A stretch of 64,000 nucleotides of DNA from Metamycoplasma canadense (GTDB lineage: Bacteria > Bacillota_I > Bacilli_A > Mycoplasmatales > Metamycoplasmataceae). How positions within the stretch are numbered: position 1 is the first letter of the stretch; each line of letters starts with the position of its first letter. The notes under the pieces were generated by a model that was given only the letters and a program-made list of their open reading frames with translations, did no database searches and was not told the DNA's origin. The position numbers were made by a program, and so were the translations under genes. Where the stretch lies: positions 434,001 through 498,000 of the forward strand of contig NZ_AP014631.1 in assembly GCF_000828855.1 (NCBI RefSeq), written 5' to 3'. Shown here in pieces: positions 45,014 to 55,631 of this stretch.

Positions 45014-45140
45014 TACTTTTATATATTTAATGTATTAAAAGTTTAGGTAAATTATCTTAGTTTTAATAATTTATCAAACACTATTGTGAATTCAATTGCT
45101 AGTGCCAATTTTAAAATGGTGTTAATTGTTAGAAGCAATA
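45014..45140 (+). promoter_or_regulatory. Structured rpsB leader, possible ribosomal-protein autoregulation element
   Basis: Two hairpins occur between promoter and gene: ACTTTTA/TAAAAGT at 45014-45040, and ATTGCT/AGCAAT (45095-45100 with 45134-45139) enclosing 'GCCAATTTTAAAATGGTG'. rpsB leaders in many bacteria bind S2 for feedback control; whether this one belongs to that class is a guess based on position. Confidence 0.35.
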
Positions 45141-45175
45141 GGAAGAAAAAACAAATAAAATTTAAAAGGAAAAAA

Positions 45176-46030
45176 ATGTCAGAATTAAAAACAACACAAG
45201 AAACAAAACAAGTTTCGCCAGAACCAGTTATTGTTTCAAGAGAAAAACTATTAGAAGCAGGAACATATTTTGGTCATAGAGTAAGTCGTTGAAATCCAAA
45301 AATGAAACAATACATTTACGGAAAAAGATCGGGTATTCATATTATCGATATTGCAAAAACTCAAAAAACATTAGAATATGCTTACAAATTATTAAATAAA
45401 ATGGCACAAAAACCAATTTCATTTATTTGAGTTGGAACTAAAAAACAAGCTAAGTCCGCTATTGAACAAGCAGCAGCAAGAACAAATTCTGTTTATGTTT
45501 CAGAACGTTGATTAGGTGGAACATTAACAAACTCACAAACAATTTTTAAAAGCGTTAGAGAATTAGAAAGATTAGAAGAACTTCAAAAAAATGGTTATAA
45601 GGGATATACCAAAAAAGAAGGACTTTTAAATGACAAAAAAATTGCTAAATTACAAAAAAACCTTGGTGGAATTAGAAAATTAGCTGGTAAAGCTCAAATG
45701 CCACAAGTTATGATTGTTGCTTCACCAATAGAAGATGAAATAGCAATTAGAGAAGCTAAAAGAAAAGGTTTAAAAGTTTTTGCTATCCATGATACAAATT
45801 CAAATCCTGATTTAGTAGACTTTGTAATCCCAGCAAATGATGATTCAGCTAAATCATTAACATTAATAATCACAATCTTAGCAGACGCTATTGCTTCAGC
45901 AAGAGGAGAAGCACAATTATTTGCTTATAAAAACAACGAAGAAATTATTCTTCCAGAAGACCCAAGAACTTCAGAAAATAAAGAAAAAAGATTTAACAAA
46001 CCAGCTTCAGATGAAAAAAAATCTGAATAA
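45176..46030 (+). CDS. rpsB: 30S ribosomal protein S2
   Basis: A 284-residue S2 with signature '[19 protein letters not shown]', '[14 protein letters not shown]', '[14 protein letters not shown]', and '[14 protein letters not shown]'. The N-terminus is extended by ~20 polar residues and there is a C-terminal tail ('[18 protein letters not shown]'). The ATG is placed at 45176 after 'aaaaggaaaaa'; an earlier ATG 90 bases upstream in frame lies in the leader and is unlikely. Paired with tsf, the universal order. Confidence 0.96.
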
Positions 46031-46074
46031 TCACAAGAAAACAAATAATATAATAAAAAATAAAAGAGGAAAAA

Positions 46075-46953
46075 ATGTCAGTTGATTTAAAGAAAATTAA
46101 AGAATTAAGAGAAAGAACAAATCTAGGATTCTTAGATGTTAAAAATGCTTTAGAAGCAAATGATAACGATGTTGAAAAATCAATCGATTGATTACAAGAA
46201 AAAGGTATTTTAAAAGCTGCTAAAAAAGCCGGAAGAATTGCTGCTGAAGGTATTGTTAAAGCAATTGTTAAAGATAATGAAGCTGTAATTTTTGAACTTA
46301 ATTCAGAAACAGATTTTGTGTCAAAAAATGAATTATTTATTGAACTTGCAAATAAAATTGGTGAAGCATTATTTTTAAATAACTTTGAAACAAATGAAGA
46401 ATTATTAGCTATTAAAATTGATGGTGTTTCAATTGAAGATCATACAAGTTTATTAACTGCTAAAATTGGTGAAAAGATTTCATTAAGAAGAGCATTAAAA
46501 TTTAAAGCTAATGAAAATCAAGTTGTAAGTGGCTATACACATGCAAATAATAGAGTAGCAACAATTGTTGTGGCTGAAGGTAAAAATCAGGAAGCTTTAA
46601 GAAATGTATCAATGCATATTACTGCTTTAAATCCATCTCATTTATTTGAAGAATGCTTAGGATCGGAAGAATTAAAATCAATTCATGAAAAATTAGATGC
46701 AAATCCTGCATTAGCTAACAAACCTGAAAAAATTCAACAATCAATCAAAGCAGGATTGTTAAAAAAAGAACTAAATGAAAGAGGCGTTTTATTATATCAA
46801 CCATTCGTTATGGATGATTCAAAAACAGTTGGACAATATTTAGTAGATTCAAATTTAGTATTAATTGATGCTAAGAGATTTGAGGTTGGCGAAGGAATTG
46901 AAAAGAAAACAGTCGATTTCGCTGCTGAAGTTGCTGAACAAATGGCAAAATAA
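46075..46953 (+). CDS. tsf: Elongation factor Ts
   Basis: A 292-residue nucleotide-exchange factor for EF-Tu. The N-terminal UBA-like segment 'IKELRERTNLGFLDVKNALE' and 'SIDWLQEKGILKAAKKAGRIAAEG' plus 'ELNSETDFVSKNELF' are diagnostic. A further 'HITALNPSHL' and the coiled-coil/C-terminal dimerisation modules follow in usual order. It follows rpsB by 44 bases, and its hairpin terminator (46973-47003) has been duplicated by an insertion element. Confidence 0.97.
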
Positions 46954-46972
46954 TCTTAAATACCGATACAAA

Positions 46973-47003
46973 AAAAGTTAACACCGCAATGTGTTAGCTT
47001 TTT
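46973..47003 (+). terminator. tsf terminator, left copy of a 31-bp duplication
   Basis: Inverted repeat 'gttaacac'/'gtgttagc' with flanking A and T runs. An identical 31-base copy is at 48356-48386; the insertion element lies between. Confidence 0.85.
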
Positions 47004-47091
47004 CCTAAAAAGTAAATCCAAGTGCAACACTAGTTGCTTGGCTTTTTTTTATTTTATTATTTTTTTCTAAAATTATTTATATTTTATTTTG

Positions 47092-47200
47092 AAAGCTCCT
47101 TTTGAAAGGGGTTTGGGGTTAGAAGTCCTCTTGATAAGAGGGTTCGGGAGTAGAAATTTAACATATAACAAAACTAAAATACCTCTTTGCAAAAGAGGTT
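47092..47200. repeat. Three short hairpins at the 3' end of the insertion sequence
   Basis: CTCCTTTTGAAAGGGG, CCTCTTGATAAGAGG and CCTCTTTGCAAAAGAGG lie in a row downstream of the transposase. They are similar in sequence (CCTCTT/AAGAGG) and may terminate transcription or reduce read-through from outside. Confidence 0.5.
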
Positions 47201-47218
47201 AGAATTTTGTAACTTTAA

Positions 47219-48229
47219 TTATCAAACAAGACCATAATAGTTAGCATTTATAAATAATTCGTTTGCTGATTTTCAATTTAAAATTTCACGAGGCATATTA
47301 TTTATTTTTTTAGTAATTTCATCTAACATTTCTTGTGTTATTTGATTAAAATCAAATCCTTTTTTATATTCTCTTCTAATAAGACCATTTCAATGCTCAT
47401 TAGACCCTCGTTGAAATGATGCATATGGCTCGGCTTTATATATTTTTGTATTAAGTCATTTTCCCAATATTCCTATTTTTTCAAACTCAATACCATTATC
47501 AACAGTTATTGATTTTACAATCAATTCATTATCTTCAATAAGTTTTTTTATTGTAGCATTTACTTTCATTGAATTTTTGCTTTGTATTAAAATAGCAAAA
47601 CCAACTCTTGTTTTTCTTTCAGTAAAAGTTAAAATATTGTTATAACCCGTAGCTCTTTTACCAATAATTAGATCAGCTTCTCAATGTCCGAATTCTTCAC
47701 GGCGGTCAATTGACTTGGGTCTTGTTCAAATAGGGAAAACAAAATCTGCTGATTTAACAAGTCTTTTTATAACACTTCCTGTTCTTTTACCACCTTTTTT
47801 ATAGTATGAACGTAATAAATTAGATCTTTTAATATTTCATTTATTGCTTTTTATTCAATTGAATATAGTTTTTAAACAAGGAATTTTAATTTTAAAATTA
47901 TCTTTTATATATTTATGAGTTAGTTTTACTCCATAAAATTTTTTATCAAATTTTTTTTGAAATATTTCACAAAATTTACTGTATTTACTATTCAAAAATT
48001 TAAAATAGTATTTATGATAATGACGCCGTTGAGCTTTAATATTTGCATAATATGGCGAATAATTACCATATTTATCTAAATTTCGTTTAATTTCTCTACT
48101 TATTGTTGAAGGGCTCTTTTGTAATATTTCTGCAATCTTTCTTAAAGACAAATTTATCTCTAAATAATTTGAAATTGCTTCTCTATCACTTTTTGTTATG
48201 TGCGTATATTTTTTAGTAGTATAATTCAT
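47219..48229 (-). CDS. IS30-family transposase
   Basis: A 336-residue DDE transposase. The N-terminal helix-turn-helix is 'YTHITKSDREAISNYLE' with 'SLRKIAEILQKSPSTISREI'. Catalytic residues: Asp in 'FGHWEADLIIGK', Asp in 'SITVDNGIEFEKIG' and Glu in 'QRGSNEHWNGLIRREY', the IS30 signature. The frame contains several TGA (Trp) and ends TGA-TAA. No internal TAA/TAG or frameshift is seen, so it may be active. Start 48229 lies after the weak site 'aggaact'. Confidence 0.93.
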
Positions 48230-48355
48230 ATGAAGTTCCTGACCGTTATGGAGCTTTTTTCTTTTTTAAAAATAAAAAATAATAATTAAAAAAGTTCAAG
48301 CTGCACACAACTAAATTTTACTTTATTTGTGTTGCACTTGAACTTACAATGTAGC

Positions 48356-48386
48356 AAAAGTTAACACCGCAATGTGTTAGCTTTTT
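48356..48386. repeat. Right copy of the 31-bp duplicated hairpin
   Basis: Identical to 46973-47003. It is the target-site duplication made by the insertion and still has the form of a terminator. Confidence 0.85.
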
Positions 48387-48449
48387 TGTTATTTTTTTTA
48401 CTTATATTTTGGAGAATATCATTATTAAGAAAATAAAAGTTAATCGAAA

Positions 48450-48934
48450 TTAATATTTATTTTCAATTCTTTGATAATTTTTTTTATTTTTTTGTCGATA
48501 AGCGTTAATGATGTCTTGTTCTTCAATGCCGACAATTTTACCTAAACCTAAATATGCTTCATAAGCCTTTTGAACATTTTCTTTTGTTTTTTTATTTAAT
48601 AAATTGGTAAATAATTTATATGTGTAAGCTAGTTGTAAATTAAAGTTTTTATGTTTAATAATTGGGAATAAGGTGCTATTAATTCCTAAGGGATATGAAA
48701 TACTTGTTATAAAATGAATTCCATCGGCGAATTCTTCTAAAACTTTTTGTCTATCAATTTCCTTATTTTTTTTTCAATATTTGAAAGCTTTTATTTCATT
48801 TGCAAATTCACCTAATTCAACTAGTAAAGCTATTATTATTTTTGTATCAAAGTATCTAAAATCTTTTTTACTAATATTTTCTAAAAAACTATATCTAATT
48901 TTTTTTGTGATTCAAAAATTTCTTTTAAATTCAT
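48450..48934 (-). pseudogene. dut: Dimeric dUTPase gene (MazG-like all-alpha NTP pyrophosphatase), frameshifted
   Basis: The first frame starts with the typical dimeric dUTPase N-terminus 'MNLKEIFESQKKLDIVF' and stops at a TAG in a run of six T (minus strand; A6 at 48883-48888). Shifting by one base opens the rest: 'TKIIIALLVELGEFANEIKA', 'FKYWKKNKE', 'EEFADGIHFITSISYPLGI', with the E-x-x-E and E-x-x-D metal-binding pairs of the family, ending at 48450. An extra T would restore a ~160-residue enzyme. It is either a pseudogene, a phase-variable or programmed frameshift, or a sequencing error in a homopolymer. No Shine-Dalgarno sequence is evident. Confidence 0.75.
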
Positions 48935-49041
48935 AGTAATAAATATTATATGCCAATCCAAATAAAAACAAACTTATGTTTTTATTTTTTTAAGTAAATT
49001 AGTCATTTTTTTAAATCTAATAAAGAAAATAAAATCAATGA

Positions 49042-49047
49042 TATAAT
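49042..49047 (+). promoter_or_regulatory. tRNA-Leu promoter -10
   Basis: TATAAT 20 bases before the 5' end of the tRNA. Confidence 0.5.
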
Positions 49048-49066
49048 AATAAAGTATTATAAAAAA

Positions 49067-49151
49067 GCTCTAGTGGCGGAATGGCAGACGCAGTTGACTC
49101 AAAATCAACCGGTTAAGAGCCGTGCTGGTTCAAGTCCAGTCTGGAGCACCA
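49067..49151 (+). tRNA. tRNA-Leu (anticodon CAA)
   Basis: 85-base class II tRNA with encoded CCA. Acceptor GCTCTAG/CTGGAGC, anticodon stem GTTGA/TCAAC around CTCAAAA gives CAA (codon UUG); T-arm 'GGTTCAAGTCC'. Confidence 0.95.
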
Positions 49152-49238
49152 TATATTATTAAAATAAATACCAATTTAAAAATGCTTATTTTGTTGCTTA
49201 TTTATAAAATTTTATAAGCATTTTAAATTATAAACAGA

Positions 49239-49300
49239 AGTTAACATTGCGGAGTGTTAACTTTTTTATTTTATTTTTGTTGCACTTGTACCACTACAAA
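49239..49300 (+). repeat. Hairpin plus insertion-sequence-end-like relic
   Basis: 'agttaaca'/'tgttaact' (49239-49246 with 49255-49262) plus T run resembles the duplicated tsf terminator, and it is followed by 'gttgcacttgtacc', resembling the end of the nearby insertion sequence. Could be a relic of a second insertion, or a terminator for the tRNA. Confidence 0.4.
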
Positions 49301-49392
49301 CAAGCAATACTTATTAATTTAAAATATAATAAGTATTTTTTATTTTACAATTATTGTATTATTATTTTATTATTATTAATGAGGTTAATAAA

Positions 49393-50223
49393 ATGAACAA
49401 TAGAAAAAACGAATTTAAAAAAATAAAAAAACATGAATTATATTCAAATTGATTTTTAATACTTTTGATAAGTATTATTTTTGTTATTTGATTTTTAATT
49501 ATATATATGGTATCGATTTTTGAAAGTCAATATTCAAAAGATAGCACTTTTAAAATTGTTAATGATATTATAGTAAGTATTTTTACAGGTTTGATATCTG
49601 GAATTTTATCCATTATTTTAGCTTTTATATTTTTAGATTTATCTAAAAGAGCTAATATTAAAGATTATTTTTCTTATTACTCATATTTAAATTCATTACG
49701 TAATAAATCTAAATTTGCGTTTTTTAAAGATTCCAAAATTCCTCAAAATTTATATAATAAGAATTCTAATCAATTAACAAAAACTGAATTTATAACTTTA
49801 GTTGCTAATATCCTAAATTACACAATTGCTTCTCCACAATATAAAAATTTACTTAATGAAATTGAAAGTGATTTTGCTATTCATGCATTTTTAAGACCAA
49901 ATTTTGCAAAACAAAGAAAAATTGCAATTATAAGAATTATATCTATTGATATTTTAATACCCATTTTTATTATGTCTATTTTAATTTTTTCAATATGATT
50001 TTTATACTATAAAAAAAATGAAAAAACTTATCCAATATCTGCTTTAGTAAGAATTTTAATAATATTTACAGCTAATATTTTTTCACTTTCAGTTTCAATT
50101 AGTATTTATGAATTTTATATTTTGAATTCAGTAAAAAACTATAATACTTTTAATGATTTTTATTTCTTATCTTTTAATAATTTTCAATTTAAATTTTTAA
50201 ATTCATCTCTTATACGAAAATAA
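49393..50223 (+). CDS. Hypothetical membrane protein
   Basis: A 276-residue protein not recognised. Four hydrophobic segments are seen: around residues 20-43, 55-85, 180-205 and 210-235, with a hydrophilic middle of ~90 residues and a short hydrophilic C-terminus. The first TM contains three TGA-encoded Trp. The ATG at 49393 follows 'gaggttaata'. No partner gene overlaps it; it lies between tRNA-Leu and the lipoprotein operon and has its own downstream terminator. Confidence 0.7.
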
Positions 50224-50524
50224 TAAATGTTTAATTTTATAATTACTTTTTCACTTAAAAAATTTATTTACTATTTTTTATTTTTTCAAAAAAAATAAAA
50301 TAAAATTATAAATGTGAATCACAACAAAAAATTCAATTTTAAAATTACACAACAACAATTAGTTTACTAATTGCCGTTGTGTTTTTTAGTTTAAATTTAT
50401 TGCAAAAATAGAATTAAAAAAAATAATAAAAATTAATTTACAAATTTGGAACAAAAAAATTCAAATAAATAGCAATAAATTTAATTAGATTTATAGCGCA
50501 AAAATTCGAGAAAGGTTTAATAAA
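50224..50524. other. Intergenic region before the lipoprotein/ABC operon
   Basis: 301 bases, no coding frame. It contains a hairpin (50347-50382, 'acacaac'...'gttgtgt' with an inner 'aattag'/'ctaatt' stem) and T run, then an A/T-rich promoter zone for the operon without a clear -35. Confidence 0.6.
50347..50388 (+). terminator. Terminator after the hypothetical membrane protein
   Basis: Two-part stem, 7 + 6 bp with a small internal loop, then TTTTTT. Confidence 0.75.
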
Positions 50525-52636
50525 ATGAAAAAAATTAATAAGGTTTTATTGTCAATTAGTGGTTTATCGGCATTTAGTTTACCATTATTAGCAATTTCGT
50601 GTGGTAGCCCAAGATGAGATCAAAACTATGATGGTATTTTAAAAATTGCTACTGGTTTTTCAGAAACTAATGAACAAGGTATTGCCCTTAAAACAATAGT
50701 TGATGAATATAATAAATGGAGAGAAAGTGGAACTGAAGAAGAAAAAGCTCAAAAACAACAAGAAGGTCATTTAAAAGTTGAAGTTAATTTCTTGCCTAAT
50801 GGTTATAATACAGGTCCATTAACAACTAAAATTGGATCTAAGGAACAAAATACGCTTTGAAATATAATAATTAATTATCCAACTGCCGCTTCTATTTTAG
50901 CACAAAGAAAAATGAATTTAGCCTTATCTAATGATGAATATGAAAAATTAGATATTGTTGATGCATTTAAAAATGTTAATGATGATATTGGAGGAAATAC
51001 TTCGAAAGAAAAATGAGTTGTTCCAATGTCGCGTTCATCAGAAATGCAATCAATTAACAAAGTTGTTTTAGGGAAATTCTTAAAAGAACTAAGCGAAATT
51101 GATGGTATTAAAAAAGATGAACAAAATATGAAAAAAGTTAAAGAATATATTGATTATTATAAAAGTGTTGCAGAAACTGATGGTAAATATGTTGATGAAC
51201 ACTGAAGCTCTTCTAAAGCAACTAACTTAGAAGAAGCTAAAGAAGCAATTAAAAAACTTGATTTAACTATTTCAGATAATATTTTTAAAGAATATGAATC
51301 ATTAATTAAATTTGCTATTGCAGCAAAAAGATTATATCCACTTGATTTAGCAAAACCAATATTAGGTATTGATTCATTAGCTAGTGTTATTAATGTTATG
51401 AATGTGGCTGTAACAAAAGGTGATAAATCAAAACAATATATTAATCCTTCACCTAGTCATAAAATTAATGGTGGATTTGATTATGAATCATTCATAGAAG
51501 AAGGCACAGAACAAAACAAATTATTTAAATCATTATTAAATGTAATATTTGAAGGTATTAAAACGGGTGCTGTTTGAATTGGTGGTGGTGGAGCTTACGG
51601 ATCGAACCTATTGACTAAACACAATATGGCAATTTCTATTGGTTCAACTGCAGGTTATAGTCACACATTCATAAAAAGTACAGAAAATAAAACTTATAAT
51701 TATTTATTGACTTCTGATGACAAAAAGGAATATTTGTCAACCAATGATTTAGTTAATATTCTTGAAAAAGAAAAAGAAGATGGTGTGGTTCTAAAATTTG
51801 GACAATATAAAAATAAAATTTATTCATCAAGTTATTCTAAAGAAGTTACAGGTTATAATAAAAAACTTTCCTCAAAAGAATTAGAAGATAAATTGTTAAC
51901 TAATTTTAAATTAAATCCTAATTTTAAATTAGTTAAAGGTACATTTGATGAACAAGAAAAAAATGTTTCTTTAACAAAGGATATATCTTTTAAATTAAAG
52001 GATGATATAGATAATAAGATTGTAAATCTTGGTAAAATTTTCGAAAATGATGATGCAAACTATATTTTAATTGATAAAGATTTAGTAAAAACGGAACAAT
52101 TAACATCAAGCCAATTATTAAATGAGATAGATGCTGATTGAATCAGTACTCCATTGGTAAAAAATTTAAATAATGATAAAAAATCAGTATTTATTCAAGG
52201 TCCTTCATTAGTATTAATTCATGCCAATGAAAAAGAAGATAAAGCAACAAAATTATTTGTTAAATGATTATTTGATCATAAATTATCATCTATTACATTT
52301 ATTAAAAATAAAAATTCAAAGAATTTTTCTAATATTAAACCAATAGATGCGTTTAACGAATATGGTAATTATATTTCACCAACAAAATCATATTTTAATA
52401 ATAAAGAAGCTATTAAAAAACTAAATAAAGCAAATAAAATTGCATTTGATAATTTTAAATCAATCATTGACAAACCTAACGAATTCCAACCAGCAGAAGA
52501 TGTTTCTTCATCATTATCAGACAAATTAAGAGATGCTATTGGTTCAGGTGCGAGAAAAATTTTAAATAAGGTTAGCCGTCAACAAGCAACAACTATAGAT
52601 GAATTAGTTAAAATAATTATTGAATCTTTTAAATAA
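50525..52636 (+). CDS. Large surface lipoprotein, probable ABC importer substrate-binding protein (P68/P80-like)
   Basis: A 703-residue lipoprotein with signal peptide ending 'LPLLAISCGS' (Cys26). It resembles extracellular solute-binding proteins of sugar-type ABC importers: early 'GILKIATGFSETNEQGIAL' and 'DEYNKW', later 'ISIGSTAGYSH' and 'QGPSLVLIHANEKEDKATK', 'FVKWLFDH', which is like the end of family 1 binding proteins. Similar proteins in M. hominis and relatives are known as P80/P68. It heads an operon with a nuclease lipoprotein and ABC subunits, so it probably captures the imported ligand. No direct ligand evidence. Confidence 0.75.
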
Positions 52637-52699
52637 AAAATATAAAAAAATATAACAATAAAAGTTTTATTTTTTTATTTTGAAAGAGTACATAAATTT

Positions 52700-53665
52700 A
52701 TGAAAATAAAAAAATCATTATTATTTTTAACTCCATTTTTGTTATCTGTTTCAGTCGTTTCAATTTCTTGTTCTATTAAATCTAAAGAATTTTATGATGA
52801 TTTGGAATTGAATGATACTTTTGTTATTAATAAATCTGAATATAATAAAGTAGGAAAGATTTTTGATAAAAAGATCCAATATAAAAAAATTGTTAATTGA
52901 GAAACCCAAGAAGTAAAAACTGTTGAAGAAACATTATGAGAATTTTTTTCTGGTATAGAAGGAACGGTTGAAAGTATTGCTGATGGCGATACACTAACTG
53001 TTAAAGTTGATAAACAACTGTCTACCAATAAAGGAATACCTAAAAAAGGTCAATTAGTAAAAGTTAGAATTCCATTAATTGATACTCTTGAACAAAATAC
53101 TAGCGACGTTAAAGAACGAGAAAAAAAACTGTCACATTTAGATTGAGATTATGTAAAATCAATAATACCAATCGGTTCAAAAGTTAGATTAATATCTGAT
53201 AATTTATCTAACAATTCTTATGATAGAATCGTTTCGTATGTATTTTTTGGTCAAAATTTTGAGAAAAATTTTAGCATCGAAATGTTAGCGAATGGTTGAA
53301 CTCTACCAAGAATTGGAAAAGACGAATTTAAAACTTTTACATTTGATTTTAAAAAAGATTTAAAATCTTCTGTTGCATCGTATTTAATACCTTTTGCTGC
53401 ATATGCTTTTAATTTTGGGTATACAAATAAAAAAGGTTTTTATGCAAAAGAAGGAGTTAATATTACTCTTAATAATAAAGAAGAAAATATTAAATTTAAT
53501 TATCCTCAAGATTTATCTAATGAGTATAAATCGCATGGGGAAGATTTAATGAACGATGCATATCGCTTTCTATACCCATTTAATATAGAAAGAAATAAAA
53601 GAAAAATTTTTTTAAATAAAGAAAATAATTTTTACGAATTTTTAAGATTTGTAAATAAAAAATAA
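52700..53665 (+). CDS. Thermonuclease-family lipoprotein in ABC operon (MnuA/Mhp379-like)
   Basis: A 321-residue lipoprotein nuclease. Lipobox 'VVSISC' (Cys24) follows the signal peptide. SNase-like elements are visible: 'GTVESIADGDTLTVKV' with calcium-binding Asp, 'VRIPLIDTLEQNT' where SNase has the R-x-x-x-x-D-T-P-E loop, and 'SYDRIVSYVFF' with the catalytic-Arg D-R pair; the loop is altered (DTLEQ instead of DTPE). Similar nucleases of M. hyopneumoniae (mhp379) and M. bovis (MnuA) also sit next to ABC genes. It would degrade nucleic acids outside the cell to feed the neighbouring importer. Confidence 0.8.
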
Positions 53666-53678
53666 AATAAGGAAAAAC

Positions 53679-55631
53679 ATGGAAAAACAAAAAAAAGAAT
53701 TAACACAAAATGATATTCATAGTTTTTCTAAGGAACGTTATCAAGCAAAAAAAAATGTCCCCGCTATTGAAGTGAAAGACTTAGTTATAGATTTTGGTGA
53801 ATCTCTAGCTGTAGATAATGCTTCTTTTGCCATTGAAAAAGGAGAGCTAGTAACTTTATTAGGTCCTTCTGGTTCCGGTAAAACAACAACACTTAATGCA
53901 ATTTCGGGTTTATTGCGTCCAACAAGCGGAAAATTATTTTTTTCAGGTGTTGATGTAACTAAGTTTTCTCCGCAACAAAGAGAATTAGGTCTAGTCTTCC
54001 AAAATTATGCATTGTATCCACACATGACAGTATATGATAATATTGCATTTCCGTTAATGAATGACAAACATTGAAAAGAAGAAACTATTGAAAAATCAAA
54101 ATTAGCTCAACAAAAAATATTTGAGTTAATTCTAAAACACTTTAATGTTAACGATGAAGAAATTTCTGATTTAAGAACTAAACTATATCATTCAATTGAT
54201 AATCCAAAAGAAACAAGAAATTATCTAACTGAATTAACAACTGATTATAATAATATTATTGATAAAGAGTTAAATGATTATAACTTCATTGTTACTAAGA
54301 AAACAGCTTTATTATCTAATTTGACAAAAAAAGTTTTAAAAGATATTAAACAAGCTCAACAAAAATTAAAAGATGATATTAGTACTTTAAAATCTAATTT
54401 AGAAAAACAAATCTCTTTAATTGAAGAAGAAATTTCGAAACAACAAATACGTAATGAGGATAACTTAAAATCTATTAATGAAATTAATAATTTAAAACTT
54501 CAATATAATGAAAAAATTTCTTTACTAAAAATAGAATTTAAGGAAATTAAGAAAAACTTAAAATCTGAATATGTTAAAACTTATAATTCAACAAAAATTG
54601 AATATAAAGAAAAAGTAAAATTAGCAAAAGAAGAATTATTAAATAAAATTGCTTTACAAAAACAAGATAAATTAAGAAACGAAATTAAAGAAATTAAGGC
54701 TCGTATTAAAATAGTCAAAAAAGAAACCGAAACCACTTATAAAAATAAAGTATCTCAATTATTTGAACCAATTTTAGTCGGAAAAGGGTTGCCTATAAAT
54801 AAATTTAAAAAATCTTTAAATGAATTAATTCTTTTATTACCTGAAAAAATACAAAATGAAATTAGAATTTTAGGGAAAGATGTTTTAACAATTGAAGAAG
54901 CTATTGTACGAGATGTTTTGGATGTTGCACAAAGGGTCGAAATTACTAAAAATTTAGGTAAAAGACCTACACAATTATCTGGTGGACAACAACAACGTGT
55001 TGCTATAGCAAGAGCTATTGTTAAAAAACCAAAAATTTTATTATTAGACGAACCATTATCTAATCTAGATGCTAAATTACGTATTTCAACAAGAAAATGA
55101 ATACGTTCAATTCAACAAGAGTTAGGAATAACAACAGTTTTTGTTACTCACGATCAGGAAGAAGCTATGTCAATTAGTGACAAAATTATTTGTATGTCAA
55201 CGGCTAGGGTTCAACAAATTGGCGCCCCAATGGATTTATATTTAAAACCTAAAAACGAATTTGTTGCTAAATTTTTAGGTATGCCTGAAATGACGATTTT
55301 TGAAACACAAGTCAAGGATGGTTATATCTATTATGCAAATAAAAAATTAATTAAGGCACCAAATGACTATAATAAATCAACAATTGATTTAGGATTTCGT
55401 GGTGAATCATTGATTGAAGATAAAGATGGAATTATTACTGGCAATATTAGATTAATTGAATATTTAGGAAAAGAAATTCAAGCTCAAATTTACATCAAGG
55501 AAATTGATAAAATCGCTAATGTTTTCTTAGGGGCTAAAACAAAATATGAACTTGGTGAAGAAGTTAAATTAAAAATTAAAAGAGATGAACTATACCATAT
55601 ATTTGATATTGACACTAAGGAAAGAATATAA
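53679..55631 (+). CDS. ABC importer ATP-binding protein (MalK/UgpC-like) with long coiled-coil insert
   Basis: A 650-residue ATPase. Walker A is '[11 protein letters not shown]' (~61-70), the Q-loop '[20 protein letters not shown]', signature '[16 protein letters not shown]' at ~433, Walker B '[12 protein letters not shown]', H-loop '[10 protein letters not shown]'. A charged, Lys/Glu-rich helical insert of ~290 residues lies between Q-loop and signature, in the helical subdomain; M. genitalium MG187 has a comparable insertion. A C-terminal TOBE-like domain ('[20 protein letters not shown]') fits MalK/UgpC. It overlaps the first permease by one base. Confidence 0.92.

Larger units (their letters stand above)
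44092..45175. other. Long intergenic region arcA-rpsB
   Basis: 1084 bases with no intact gene. Besides the arcA terminator and the rpsB promoter/leader, it contains a decayed membrane-protein frame (44270-44714) and an inverted repeat 'aacattt'...'aaatgtt' near 44918-44941. The remaining sequence is A/T-rich with no recognised signal. Confidence 0.5.
47004..48355 (-). mobile_element. IS30-family insertion sequence (IS1630-like) with long target duplication
   Basis: 1352 bases bounded by imperfect ~27-base inverted repeats whose core 'AAGTGCAACAC' occurs at both ends (47020-47030 and, inverted, 48329-48339). Directly outside are identical 31-base copies of a hairpin (46973-47003 and 48356-48386). 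IS1630 of M. fermentans is known to insert in and duplicate inverted repeats of variable length, which this matches. The element carries one transposase gene on the minus strand and a non-coding end with three short hairpins. Confidence 0.88.

Noticed and set aside
44092-45175. rnpB, tmRNA or SRP RNA in the large gap after arcA
   Set aside because: I searched for typical conserved cores of these RNAs and did not recognise any.
45086-45175. N-terminal extension of S2 from an upstream in-frame ATG
   Set aside because: The extra 30 residues are not conserved in S2 and the ATG at 45176 has a clear ribosome site.
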